A stretch of 19,715 nt of DNA from JACKJP01 sp050186955 (GTDB lineage: Bacteria > Pseudomonadota > Alphaproteobacteria > Rhizobiales > Tepidamorphaceae), in contig JBFWXZ010000042.1 in the NCBI GenBank assembly GCA_050186955.1, positions 1 through 19,715 on the forward strand, read 5' to 3'. The translations under genes were made by a program, and so were the position numbers. The notes beneath the pieces were generated by a model that was given only the letters and a program-made list of their open reading frames with translations, did not search any database and was not told where the DNA came from. Positions within the stretch are counted from its first letter, which is position 1; every line of letters starts with the position of its first letter. This document shows positions 1-7,187 of the stretch, one piece after another.

Positions 1-496
1 CTTCCGCGTTCGGCTCGGTCGTGAGGAAGCCGAAGAGGTCGACCGTGACCTTGCCCTCCTTCACCTTCCGCGTCCCGGTCCAGCTGGTCCAGATGCCGGC
101 GAAGAAGGCGAGCGGCCGCTCCTGCGAGAATGCGAACCAGACGGGCGGATGCGAGCCGTCGGGCAGCGCCTCGTTCTCCGAGAAGGACGAGAAGGGCACG
201 ACGCAGCGGCTCGCCTCGCCGAGCCAGCGGCGCCAGTGCGCGCTCTTGGTGTTGCGGATGTTGGTGACGCCGCTGTCGGCGTTGCGCCCCTTCAAGGCGA
301 AGGCGGGCTTGGGCATGCCCCAGCGGGCCATGGTCAGTTCGCGCTCCCCGTCATGGTTGCGCACGATGGGCGCGGCATAGTCGGGGAAGATGCCCGTCAG
401 CGGCGCGAGATTGCCGATGCCGTCCGCCACTTTCGTCGCGTTGGCGAAGCGGATGATCTCGTCGCGGCTGCGGGCCATGGAATAGAGGTTGCACAT
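1..496 (-). CDS. SOS response-associated peptidase (SRAP/YedK-HMCES family), 5' part, truncated by window edge
   Basis: Reading the minus strand from the ATG at 496 gives 165 residues with no stop before the window ends, so the C-terminus is missing. The protein begins MCNLYS. Cys2, exposed after Met removal, is the family residue that forms a thiazolidine crosslink to abasic sites in single-stranded DNA. Further family features are RWGMP near residues 59-62, an Asn-containing segment (RNADSGVTNIRN, 71-82) and FSSFSE (102-107), whose Glu107 sits where YedK has its active-site Glu. The conserved C-terminal His would lie beyond the edge. SRAP proteins shield abasic sites in ssDNA. The gene is transcribed away from the packaging genes, so it may be a phage accessory gene or a flanking gene; the window cannot decide. 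A possible promoter is described under 505-533. Confidence 0.85.
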   Translation of the reverse strand, partial: MCNLYSMARSRDEIIRFANATKVADGIGNLAPLTGIFPDYAAPIVRNHDGERELTMARWGMPKPAFALKGRNADSGVTNIRNTKSAHWRRWLGEASRCVVPFSSFSENEALPDGSHPPVWFAFSQERPLAFFAGIWTSWTGTRKVKEGKVTVDLFGFLTTEPNAE

Positions 497-504
497 GGGG
501 CGCG

Positions 505-533
505 AGGCTACAGCGCGCAGCGTTTGACGTCCA
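505..533 (-). promoter_or_regulatory. Candidate sigma70-type promoter for the SRAP gene
   Basis: On the minus strand a TGGACG hexamer (positions 533-528) is followed after exactly 17 bases by TAGCCT (510-505), about 10 bases before the ATG at 496. The spacing is ideal but both hexamers deviate from consensus. If used, the transcript would have a very short leader. This is a weak prediction from sequence only. Confidence 0.25.
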
Positions 534-545
534 CGCGCAGCGTTT
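514..545. repeat. Two copies of a 12-bp direct repeat in the divergent intergenic region
   Basis: CGCGCAGCGTTT occurs at 514-525 and again at 534-545, a 20-bp period or about two DNA helical turns. The copies lie between the minus-strand SRAP gene and the plus-strand HNH gene. The second half of copy 1 overlaps a TTGACG (524-529) that could be a -35 element for rightward transcription, although no convincing -10 follows. A regulator binding two sites on one DNA face is a natural reading, but the repeats could also belong to a packaging site. Confidence 0.5.
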
Positions 546-575
546 AGTGTCACGCCTTTCACGAAGGGGAGATCG

Positions 576-911
576 GTGGGTCGGCTCAGGATGGCGGGCG
601 GGACGCTGCGCCAGGCGGGCGGAAGGCTCGCCACCCCGGCGGGGGAGGACAGCCGCGACCGCCTCAACCTCTGGCGGCGCTGGTACAAGACGGCGCGCTG
701 GCGGAAGCTGCGCTGGAAGATACTCCTTCGCGATCGCTTCACCTGCCAGATGACGGGGTGCGGGCGTGTCGAGCATGACACGTCGCGCCTCGTCGCTGAC
801 CATCGTGTCCGTCACGGTGGCGACGCGTCGCTGTTCTGGGACGAGGCGAACCTGCAGACGCTTTGCAAGTCCTGCCACGACGGCACCAAACAGGCAGGAG
901 AGCGCGGCTGA
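576..911 (+). CDS. Phage HNH endonuclease
   Basis: The product has 111 residues and a compact zinc-binding HNH fold. Its features are CQMTGC (Cys57 and Cys62), the catalytic-type ADH segment (74-76), Asn92 and LCKSCH (Cys97, Cys100, His101). An Arg/Trp-rich helix before it (32-55) is common in the phage subfamily. In HK97 and relatives a small HNH protein is encoded beside the terminase genes and cooperates with the large subunit in cutting DNA at cos sites, and this gene occupies that position. I chose the GTG start at 576 because a GAAGGGGA ribosome-binding site (563-570) sits five bases upstream. An ATG at 591 is possible and would remove only five residues. The gene is upstream of the small terminase gene with an 85-base gap. 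Confidence 0.85.
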   Translation: MGRLRMAGGTLRQAGGRLATPAGEDSRDRLNLWRRWYKTARWRKLRWKILLRDRFTCQMTGCGRVEHDTSRLVADHRVRHGGDASLFWDEANLQTLCKSCHDGTKQAGERG

Positions 912-996
912 GAGGGGAGGGGGGGTAGGCATATCTCTGCAACCCCTTCGCCCCACAGACCGGCGTGGTTCTCACAAAGAGATTTTATTCCCGCAG
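912..996 (+). other. Short spacer with G-tract and C-tracts before the small terminase gene
   Basis: This 85-base gap starts with a purine G-tract (runs of four and seven G at 914-917 and 919-925) and continues with two C4 runs (943-946 and 951-954) that could pair with it, then an AT-rich stretch near 975-989. No ORF or convincing ribosome-binding site stands out. It lies where cos or terminase-binding sites are found in HK97-like phages, but nothing in it proves that role. Confidence 0.3.
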
Positions 997-1455
997 ATGA
1001 GCGAAAACCAGCAGAGCAAGGGCGAGGTCGATCTGTTCGGCGCGCCGCTCACGCAGATACGCGAAAGATGGGGTCGCCCCTCGTTCGCGAAATCGAAGGA
1101 GAATCAGGAGCTTGTTGCCCTGCTTCGGGCGGCCGGCTGGAACCAGTCGCGGATCGCGCGCTATCTCGGCTGCGACGAGAAGACACTTCGCAAACATTTT
1201 TCCCGGGAGCTCGAGCAGGGCTGCGACATCATCGAGGCGATGGGCCTGCAGGTGCTGCTGAAGAAGGTTCGCGAGGGCAACGCACCGTCGGTCAACCGGC
1301 TGCTCGACCTGGTCGAGAACAAGGGCAATCCGGCGCCGCCGGCGCCGCTGAAGCCGGCGGCCGCCGCCGCGGAACGACTCGGCAAGAAGGCGAGCGCCGA
1401 CCTGGCGGCGGTGGACGCACACCGTGACACCGGCTGGGGCAGCATCCTCCAGTGA
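997..1455 (+). CDS. terS: Terminase small subunit (helix-turn-helix DNA-binding)
   Basis: The 152-residue product carries a helix-turn-helix-like segment at about residues 38-69, where AAGWNQSRIARYLG is followed by the recognition-like helix CDEKTLRKHFSRELEQG. A basic linker and an Ala/Pro-rich tail follow. Small terminase subunits bind the packaging start site through such HTH domains and recruit the large subunit. The assignment rests on this motif, the size and the position directly before the large terminase gene, with which it shares a GTGA overlap (1452-1455). The frame is open further upstream to 766, but that stretch overlaps the HNH gene and lacks family-like sequence, so I prefer ATG 997. 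Its ribosome-binding site is weak. Confidence 0.75.
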   Translation: MSENQQSKGEVDLFGAPLTQIRERWGRPSFAKSKENQELVALLRAAGWNQSRIARYLGCDEKTLRKHFSRELEQGCDIIEAMGLQVLLKKVREGNAPSVNRLLDLVENKGNPAPPAPLKPAAAAAERLGKKASADLAAVDAHRDTGWGSILQ

Positions 1456-3143
1456 CGAATCACTGGAACTTCGCCTGCCCGGATTGGGCGGAGCGACTGG
1501 CGGCCGGGCAATCGCTGGTGCCCGACCTGCCGCTCGACCAGGCGGAGGCGGACCGCGCCGTCGCGATCTTCAACCGGCTCTGCCTGCCGGACGTACCGGG
1601 CCAACCCTCAATGGAAGAGGCTGCCGGCGACTGGATCCGCGATATCGTGCGCGCTCTCTTCGGCTCGCTGGACGACGCCGGGCGGCGGCGGGTCTCCGAG
1701 ATCTTCGCGCTGGTGCCGAAGAAGAGCTCGAAGACGACCAACGGCGCGGGCATCATGGTGACGGCGCTGCTGCTCAACCGGCGGCCGCGGGCGGAATTCC
1801 TTCTGGTGGCGCCGACGCAGGACATCGCCGACCTCGCCTTCCAGCAGGCCTCGGGAATGATCGAGTGCGATCCGGAAGGCTATCTCCAGAAGCGGTTCTC
1901 GATCCACGAGCACATCAAGACGATCCGCGACCGCCGCAACAAGGCGACGCTGAAGATCAAGACCTTCGACATGAAGGTGATGACCGGGGCGAAGCCCTCG
2001 GGCGTGCTGGTCGACGAGGTGCACGTCATGCAGGGCATCTCGTATGCCTCGCGTGTGATCGGCCAGATTCGAGGCGGCCTGCTGCCGAATCCGGAGGCGT
2101 TCCTGATCTTCATCACGACGCAAAGCGACCAGCCGCCGGCGGGTGTCTTCAAGGCAGAACTGGAGATGGCGCGCGGCGTCCGCGACGGGCGGATCGAGAA
2201 AGCGCGGGTGCTGCCGGTGCTCTACGAGTTCACGGAGGAGATGCAACGCTCCGGGGATTGGGAAGACCCGGCCCTGTGGCCTCAGGTGTTGCCCAATCTC
2301 GGCCGCTCGATCGAACTCGACCGCTTGGTCGACGACCACAACACGGCGAAGTCGAAGGGCGATGAGGAACTGCGCCGATGGGCTTCGCAGCATCTCAACG
2401 TGCAGATCGGCCTCGCATTGCACGCCGACCGCTGGGAAGGCGCCGACCATTGGGAAGCGGCCGCCGACAAGACGCTCACCCTCGACGAGTTGATGGCGCG
2501 TTCGGAAGTCTGCACCGTCGGCATCGACGGCGGCGGGTTGGACGACCTTCTCGGACTATCCGTGATCGGTCGCGAGAAGACAACGCGCCGTTGGCTGTCC
2601 TGGGGCCGGGCCTGGGCTCATGAGAGCGTGCTGGTCAGGCGCAAGAACATCGCCGAGCGATTGCAGGATTTCGCCCGCGACGAAGACCTGACTATCTGCT
2701 CGGCGCTCGGCGACGACGTGGCCGAGGTCGCGGCGATCGTGCACCGGCTGCATCTTGCCGGCCTTCTGCCGAAGAAGATGGGTATCGGTCTCGACCCCGT
2801 CGGCGTGGCGGCGATCCTCGACGAGCTGGCGCTGCTGGGCATCGATGACGACTGCATGGTCGGCGTCCCGCAGGGCTACAAGCTCTCAGGCGTCATCAAG
2901 GGCGCGGCGCGGAAACTGGCGGACGGATCGCTGTCGCATGCCGACCAGGCGATGATGGACTGGTGCGTGTCGAACGCTAAGGCAGAGCAGCGCGGCAACG
3001 CGCTGCTGGTCACCAAGCAGGCCGCGGGCTCTGCGAAGATCGATCCGCTGATCGCCTTCTTCAATGCCTTCGACCTGATGAGCCGGTCGCCCGAGGCGTC
3101 CGGTCCGAGCGTCTATCGCAAGCGCGGCGCACTGGTTCTCTAG
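1452..3143 (+). CDS. terL: Terminase large subunit (packaging ATPase and nuclease)
   Basis: The 563-residue product is the motor that pumps DNA into the prohead and cuts it. The N-terminal ATPase domain shows a P-loop region VPKKSSKTT (88-96), Walker B GVLVDE (184-189) and a coupling motif LIFITTQS (218-225). The C-terminal RNase H-like nuclease starts at VGIDGGG, with Asp359 the likely first metal ligand, and further acidic residues follow. The final segment (KIDPLIAFFNAFDLM) resembles the C-terminal end of this terminase family. The P-loop lacks the usual Gly before Lys (KKSSK rather than KKNGK), a variant I believe occurs in this subfamily. Translation starts at a GTG overlapping the terS stop, which suggests translational coupling. 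Length is normal for the family. Confidence 0.93.
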   Translation: MTNHWNFACPDWAERLAAGQSLVPDLPLDQAEADRAVAIFNRLCLPDVPGQPSMEEAAGDWIRDIVRALFGSLDDAGRRRVSEIFALVPKKSSKTTNGAGIMVTALLLNRRPRAEFLLVAPTQDIADLAFQQASGMIECDPEGYLQKRFSIHEHIKTIRDRRNKATLKIKTFDMKVMTGAKPSGVLVDEVHVMQGISYASRVIGQIRGGLLPNPEAFLIFITTQSDQPPAGVFKAELEMARGVRDGRIEKARVLPVLYEFTEEMQRSGDWEDPALWPQVLPNLGRSIELDRLVDDHNTAKSKGDEELRRWASQHLNVQIGLALHADRWEGADHWEAAADKTLTLDELMARSEVCTVGIDGGGLDDLLGLSVIGREKTTRRWLSWGRAWAHESVLVRRKNIAERLQDFARDEDLTICSALGDDVAEVAAIVHRLHLAGLLPKKMGIGLDPVGVAAILDELALLGIDDDCMVGVPQGYKLSGVIKGAARKLADGSLSHADQAMMDWCVSNAKAEQRGNALLVTKQAAGSAKIDPLIAFFNAFDLMSRSPEASGPSVYRKRGALVL

Positions 3144-3155
3144 GAGACCCGACGA

Positions 3156-4421
3156 ATGGCAATTCGCGACTGGCTCCGGCGGGCGCTGGAGCCCCGGCCG
3201 GCGCCGCGCGCGGCGGTCCAGCACCGGGGCGGCGGGGTGATCATTAACACCTCGCAGGATCTGGAGGAGGCGCTGCGCGACGGGGCTGGTGCCGTGACAC
3301 CGGAAACGGCGATGCGGACCGCGGCGGTCAATGCCTGCGTCCGGGTCATCACCGGCCCGGTCGGTAACCTGCCGACCGACCTCAAGCGCAAGCTCGGACC
3401 GCGGGAGCGCGAGGACGCTGAGGACCATCCGCTGCACGCCGTCCTGACCCGGCGGCCGAACCGGTGGCAGACGCCGTCGCAGTTCAAGAAGATGATGCAG
3501 GCGCATGTTCTTCTGCGCGGCAACGCCTACGCGCGAATCGTGCGTTCGGTGGCGCGGCGCGGGGTCGTCGAGCTCATCCCGCTGCACCCGGATCGGGTGC
3601 GATGCCGGCAGAACGACGACCTTTCGCTGAGCTTCGAATACCGGCGTCCCTCGGGCGGCCCCGTCACCTTCGCGCAGCGCGACATCATGCATCTGGTGGG
3701 GCTGACGCTCGACGGCGTCCACGGGGTGTCGGTGATCGCCTACGCCCGCGAGACCATCAAGTTCTCGATGGCGATGGAAGAGCATGGGCTGACGACGTTC
3801 AGGAACGGCGCGCGCCCGAGTTCCGTCCTCAAGCATCCGGGAATCCTGGGACCGGAGGGCACGGAGAACCTGCGCGCGAGCCTGGACGACTATCGCGCCG
3901 GTGGCGAAAGCGAGGGCAAGGCGCTCATCCTCGAGGAGGGGATGAGCGTCGAGACGCTGGCGATGACGTCGGAAGACGCCCAGTGGCTGGAGAGCCGCAA
4001 GTTCACCCGCTCCGACATAGCGATGTTCTTCGGCGTGCCGCCTCACATGATCGGCGATACCGAAAAGTCGACCAGCTGGGGCAGCGGCATCGAGCAGCAG
4101 TCGATCGGCTTCGTCACCTACACGCTCGAGGATCACCTGACGGCGTGGGAAGAGACGATCAACCGGGATCTGCTGGAGCCCGGGGAGACCGATCTCTACG
4201 CCCGGTTCAACCGCTCGGCGCTGGTGCGCGGCGACATCAAGACCCGCTGGAGCACTTATGCGACGGCCATGCAGTGGGGCGCGATGAGCCCCAACGAGGT
4301 GCGGGCGCTGGAAGACCTCAATCCGCGCGAGGGCGGCGACGACTTTTACGATCCGCCGAACACGGCCGGCGGCGCCTCAGACCAGAAAGGAAACGGCGAT
4401 GAGCCTCCGCAACCTGCCTGA
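3156..4421 (+). CDS. HK97-family phage portal protein
   Basis: The 421-residue product forms the dodecameric ring at one capsid vertex through which DNA passes and to which the tail attaches. Family hallmarks are TAAVNACVRVITGPVGNLP (55-73) in the core, a central region with LRGNAYARIV, and the conserved segment around STSWGSGIEQQSIGFVTYTL (about 305-324) that precedes the stem and clip helices. The C-terminus is short and polar. An AGGAG ribosome-binding site (3142-3146) is nine bases before the ATG. The end overlaps the prohead protease gene by 23 bases, the usual gene order for HK97-type heads. Confidence 0.93.
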   Translation: MAIRDWLRRALEPRPAPRAAVQHRGGGVIINTSQDLEEALRDGAGAVTPETAMRTAAVNACVRVITGPVGNLPTDLKRKLGPREREDAEDHPLHAVLTRRPNRWQTPSQFKKMMQAHVLLRGNAYARIVRSVARRGVVELIPLHPDRVRCRQNDDLSLSFEYRRPSGGPVTFAQRDIMHLVGLTLDGVHGVSVIAYARETIKFSMAMEEHGLTTFRNGARPSSVLKHPGILGPEGTENLRASLDDYRAGGESEGKALILEEGMSVETLAMTSEDAQWLESRKFTRSDIAMFFGVPPHMIGDTEKSTSWGSGIEQQSIGFVTYTLEDHLTAWEETINRDLLEPGETDLYARFNRSALVRGDIKTRWSTYATAMQWGAMSPNEVRALEDLNPREGGDDFYDPPNTAGGASDQKGNGDEPPQPA

Positions 4422-5238
4422 GATCAAGGCCTTCGAGCGGCCGGAAGGCTATTCCTGGGACGTCCCCTCAGACGTGCTGGCTCGCTGGTGCGACGAGTTC
4501 TCGGCCGCCGAGGCCGACGACCCGAACACGATCTCGATCTACGAGACCATCGGCGAGGACTGGTGGAGCGGCGGCGGCTTCACGGCGAAGCGGATGGCAG
4601 CGGCGCTCAGGACCATCGGCGCGAGCGACGTGACGGTGAACATCAACTCTCCCGGCGGCGATGTCTTCGAGGGCTTCACGATCTACAACCTGCTGGCCGA
4701 GCACCCGGCGAAAGTCACGGTCAACGTGATGGGGATCGCCGCCTCGGCGGCGTCCGTCATCGCCATGGCCGGCGACGAAATCCGCATGGGTCTCGGCACC
4801 TTCATGATGGTGCACAACGCCTGGGGCCTTGTGATCGGCAATCGCCACGATCTCGCCGGCGTCGCTGGAACGCTGGAGAAGATCGACGGCGCGATCGCCG
4901 ACATCTACGAGGCGCGCAGCGGGTTGCCGCGCAAAGACATCGCGGCGCTCATGGACGCCGAGACCTACCTGACCGCCAAGGAGGCGGTCGACAAGGGATT
5001 CGCCGACGAGGCCACGGCCAAGAAGGCCGAGGGCAAGAAGGCGGAAACCCGCCCCGAGATCCACGCCAGACGGCGACTGGAAGCCGTCCTCGCCCAGACC
5101 GGCATGCCGCGATCCGAGCGGCGCCGGCTGATCAAGGACGCGGCGACCGGCATGCAGGACGCTGCCGGATCGGTCATGCAAGACGCTGACCCCATCGCGG
5201 CCGGAATTTCCCGGCTGATCGAAACCATCAGATACTGA
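4399..5238 (+). CDS. Prohead (head maturation) protease, ClpP/S49-like serine peptidase
   Basis: The 279-residue product has a ClpP-like fold: NINSPGGDVFEGFTIYNLL (81-99), the nucleophile region GIAASAASVIAMAGDEI (Ser116 is the best match to the ClpP serine, Ser119 is next to it), MMVHNAW with His139, and an acidic pair D186/E188 just before YLTAKEAVDKGFAD, where ClpP carries its Asp. Such proteases cleave the scaffolding delta domain of the major capsid protein during maturation and sit between portal and capsid genes, as here. The charged C-terminal part (about 205-279) has no recognisable domain and may be the self-cleaved scaffold-like tail. The ATG lies inside the portal gene and is preceded by an AAAGGA ribosome-binding site. 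Confidence 0.92.
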   Translation: MSLRNLPEIKAFERPEGYSWDVPSDVLARWCDEFSAAEADDPNTISIYETIGEDWWSGGGFTAKRMAAALRTIGASDVTVNINSPGGDVFEGFTIYNLLAEHPAKVTVNVMGIAASAASVIAMAGDEIRMGLGTFMMVHNAWGLVIGNRHDLAGVAGTLEKIDGAIADIYEARSGLPRKDIAALMDAETYLTAKEAVDKGFADEATAKKAEGKKAETRPEIHARRRLEAVLAQTGMPRSERRRLIKDAATGMQDAAGSVMQDADPIAAGISRLIETIRY

Positions 5239-5249
5239 GGAGCAATCCA

Positions 5250-6662
5250 ATGAAGACCACGGCCTTCCTCGTCGCCCTTGTGGCGACGATCGGGGTTTGC
5301 GTCGGCGTCGCCCATGCACTCCCCCACGACCAGATCGCCGCGCTTTCGGCGCATGCGATGGACTATGCCGGCGCCATGACGATCGCGGTGCCGCTGAACG
5401 CCCGTGCCCGCGGACTCGTCGGCGTGCGGGCTGACAAAGGCAGCGCGGCCGAACTGCTCGCCGAACTGCAGAAGACCTTCGAGACCTTCAAGCAGGAGCG
5501 CGAGGAGGAACTCAAGGGCATCGAGCGCAAGTTCGCCGACGTGGTGCAGACCGAGAAGGTCGACCGCATCAACGAGGAGCTCACGCGCCTCCAGTCGGCG
5601 ATGGATGACACCAACAAGCTGATCGCGGCGCTCCAGGTTGGCGGCGCCGGGGACGGCGAGGCGCCGACGGCAGAGCAGCGCGAACACGCCAAGGTGTTCA
5701 ACAAGTTCCTGCGCCGCGGCGCGGAGGACGGGCTCGGCGACCTGCAGATCAGCGCCAAGCTGACGACCGATTCCGACCCCGATGGCGGCTATGTCACGCC
5801 GGCGGAAATGTCGACGATGATCGACCGCGTGCAGGAAACCTACTCGCGGATGCGCCAGATCGCGCAGGTCATGTCGGTCTCCAGCTCCGAGTTCAAGAAG
5901 CTCGTCAACCAAGGCGGCACGGGATACGGCTGGGTCGGCGAAAAGGAGGCGCGGTCCGAAACCGATACGCCGACGCTCGCCGAGCTGAAGTTTCCGGCCA
6001 TGGAGCTCTACGCCAATCCGGCGGCAACGCAGCGGTTGCTCGACGACGCCAACGTCAATGTCGAGCAGTGGCTGGCCGACGAGGTCGGCATCGTCTTCGC
6101 GGAAGGCGAGGGTGCCGCGTGGATCTCCGGCGACGGGGTCAACAAGCCGCGCGGCATCCTGCAGTACGACACGATCGCCGATGCCAGTTACAGCTGGGGC
6201 AAGCTCGGCTTCATCGCGTCGGGAGTCGCAGCCGACATCAACGACAGCACCCACAACGGCGTCGATGCCCTCACCGACCTGACCTATGCGCTGAAGCAGA
6301 GCTACCGCATGGGCGCGAACTTCCTTATGAACCGGGGGCTGGTCGGCAAGGTCCGGAAGCTGAAGACCATCGGCGACACCGAGGGGTATCTGTGGCAGCC
6401 CTCCGTGCAGGTCGGCGAGCCGTCGACGCTGCTGGGCTTCCCGGTCTACGACGACGACAACATGCCGAATGTCGGCTCCAACGCGTTCCCGATCGCGTTC
6501 GGCAACTTCCGGCGCGGCTACCTGATCGTCGACCGGTTCGGGATCCGGGTGCTGCGCGATCCCTACACCAACAAGCCGAACGTGCACTTCTACACGACGA
6601 AGCGGGTCGGCGGCGGCGTGCAGAACTTCGAGGCGATCAAGCTGCTGAAGTGCTCGGCCTGA
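5250..6662 (+). CDS. Major capsid protein, HK97 fold, with N-terminal hydrophobic leader and delta-domain coiled coil
   Basis: The 470-residue product builds the icosahedral shell. Residues 66-128 form a heptad-like charged coiled coil, typical of the delta (scaffold) domain removed by the prohead protease. From about 172 (TTDSDPDGGYVTP) the sequence follows the HK97 capsid pattern, with NPAATQRLLDDANVNVEQWL, WISGDGVNKPRGIL, and the C-terminal P-loop region LLGFPVYDDDNMP plus YTTKRVGGGVQNFEAIKLLK. Unusually, residues 1-23 look like a Sec signal peptide: Lys2, a hydrophobic core and AHA before Leu24. A GAGGAG ribosome-binding site (5237-5242) seven bases before ATG 5250 supports this start; internal ATGs have no such site. 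It follows the protease gene by 11 bases. Confidence 0.93.
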   Translation: MKTTAFLVALVATIGVCVGVAHALPHDQIAALSAHAMDYAGAMTIAVPLNARARGLVGVRADKGSAAELLAELQKTFETFKQEREEELKGIERKFADVVQTEKVDRINEELTRLQSAMDDTNKLIAALQVGGAGDGEAPTAEQREHAKVFNKFLRRGAEDGLGDLQISAKLTTDSDPDGGYVTPAEMSTMIDRVQETYSRMRQIAQVMSVSSSEFKKLVNQGGTGYGWVGEKEARSETDTPTLAELKFPAMELYANPAATQRLLDDANVNVEQWLADEVGIVFAEGEGAAWISGDGVNKPRGILQYDTIADASYSWGKLGFIASGVAADINDSTHNGVDALTDLTYALKQSYRMGANFLMNRGLVGKVRKLKTIGDTEGYLWQPSVQVGEPSTLLGFPVYDDDNMPNVGSNAFPIAFGNFRRGYLIVDRFGIRVLRDPYTNKPNVHFYTTKRVGGGVQNFEAIKLLKCSA

Positions 6663-6674
6663 TGTGCTGATCCA

Positions 6675-6737
6675 GGCGGGCGGCAGGCGCCGCCCGTCCT
6701 GATGCCCTGATCCGGCGGGCGGCTGCAGCCGCCCGTC
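6675..6737 (+). repeat. Twin GC-rich hairpins downstream of the major capsid gene
   Basis: Two near-identical inverted repeats lie in the 114-base gap after the capsid gene. Each has an 8-bp perfect stem (CGGGCGGC with GCCGCCCG): 6677-6684 with 6689-6696, loop AGGC; and 6716-6723 with 6728-6735, loop TGCA. Each stem can be extended by a G-U and a G-C pair. Both copies are preceded by CTGATCC and followed by GTCC, so the whole unit of about 35 bases is tandemly duplicated with a 39-base period and different loops. No U-tract follows, so they are poor intrinsic terminators. They may limit 3' mRNA decay or modulate expression after the capsid gene. Confidence 0.75.
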
Positions 6738-6776
6738 CCTCACCCCTCCCGAAGTTCAATCCGAAGGACCAGTCCC

Positions 6777-7187
6777 ATGAAGGACATGCACAATAGCATC
6801 AAGGTGCTCCGCGCAGTCGGCCCCGCCGCTGTCGGCACCACGGGCGCGTCGAACGGCACCCTTTCCGGCGTCATCGACCGGCAGGGTTACGAGAGCGTCG
6901 AATTCGTCATGAGCCGCGGCGTCAGCGCGGCGGCTACCGACACCATCACGCCGGTGCTGCTGGAGGCCGACGCGACAAACGGCAGCTTCACCTCCGTGGC
7001 GGACGCCGACCTGCTCGGCACCGAGGCCGATGCCGTGATGCTGGGCAATGCCGCGACGCAGAGCAAGCTCGGCTATCGCGGCAACAAGCGTTACCTGAAG
7101 CTGCGGATGTATGGCGTCGGCACGGCGACGGCGGTCGTCGCCGGCACGGCGATCCTCGGCGAACCGCATCTCGGCCCGGTTGCCTGA
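6777..7187 (+). CDS. Putative capsid decoration/structural protein of phage head cluster
   Basis: The 136-residue product is Ala/Gly/Thr-rich and predicted beta-rich. It resembles a family I have seen encoded just after HK97-type capsid genes: an N-terminal NSIKVLRAVGP segment, VIDRQGYESVEFVMSRG (32-48), ADADLLGTEADAVML and LGYRGNKRYLKLRMYGVG. It has no transmembrane segment, signal peptide or enzyme motif. Its position immediately after the capsid gene and its size suggest a virion protein, possibly an outer shell decoration or cement protein, but that is inference. The start at 6777 is favoured over the ATG at 6786 because GAAGGA (6763-6768) lies eight bases upstream. The stop abuts the GTG start of the next gene. 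Confidence 0.6.
   Translation: MKDMHNSIKVLRAVGPAAVGTTGASNGTLSGVIDRQGYESVEFVMSRGVSAAATDTITPVLLEADATNGSFTSVADADLLGTEADAVMLGNAATQSKLGYRGNKRYLKLRMYGVGTATAVVAGTAILGEPHLGPVA

Noticed and set aside
149..547. Plus-strand ORFs at 21-380 and 149-547
   Set aside because: They lie antisense to the SRAP gene, whose conserved start and motifs are on the minus strand.
766..996. N-terminal extension of terS back to 766
   Set aside because: This stretch overlaps the HNH gene in another frame and has no resemblance to terminase proteins; ATG 997 is the better start.
2886..6743. Long minus-strand ORFs (for example 2886-4136, 4965-6743) opposite portal, protease and capsid genes
   Set aside because: They are open because of GC-rich codon bias in the opposite strand, have no recognisable motifs and would overlap well-supported genes completely.
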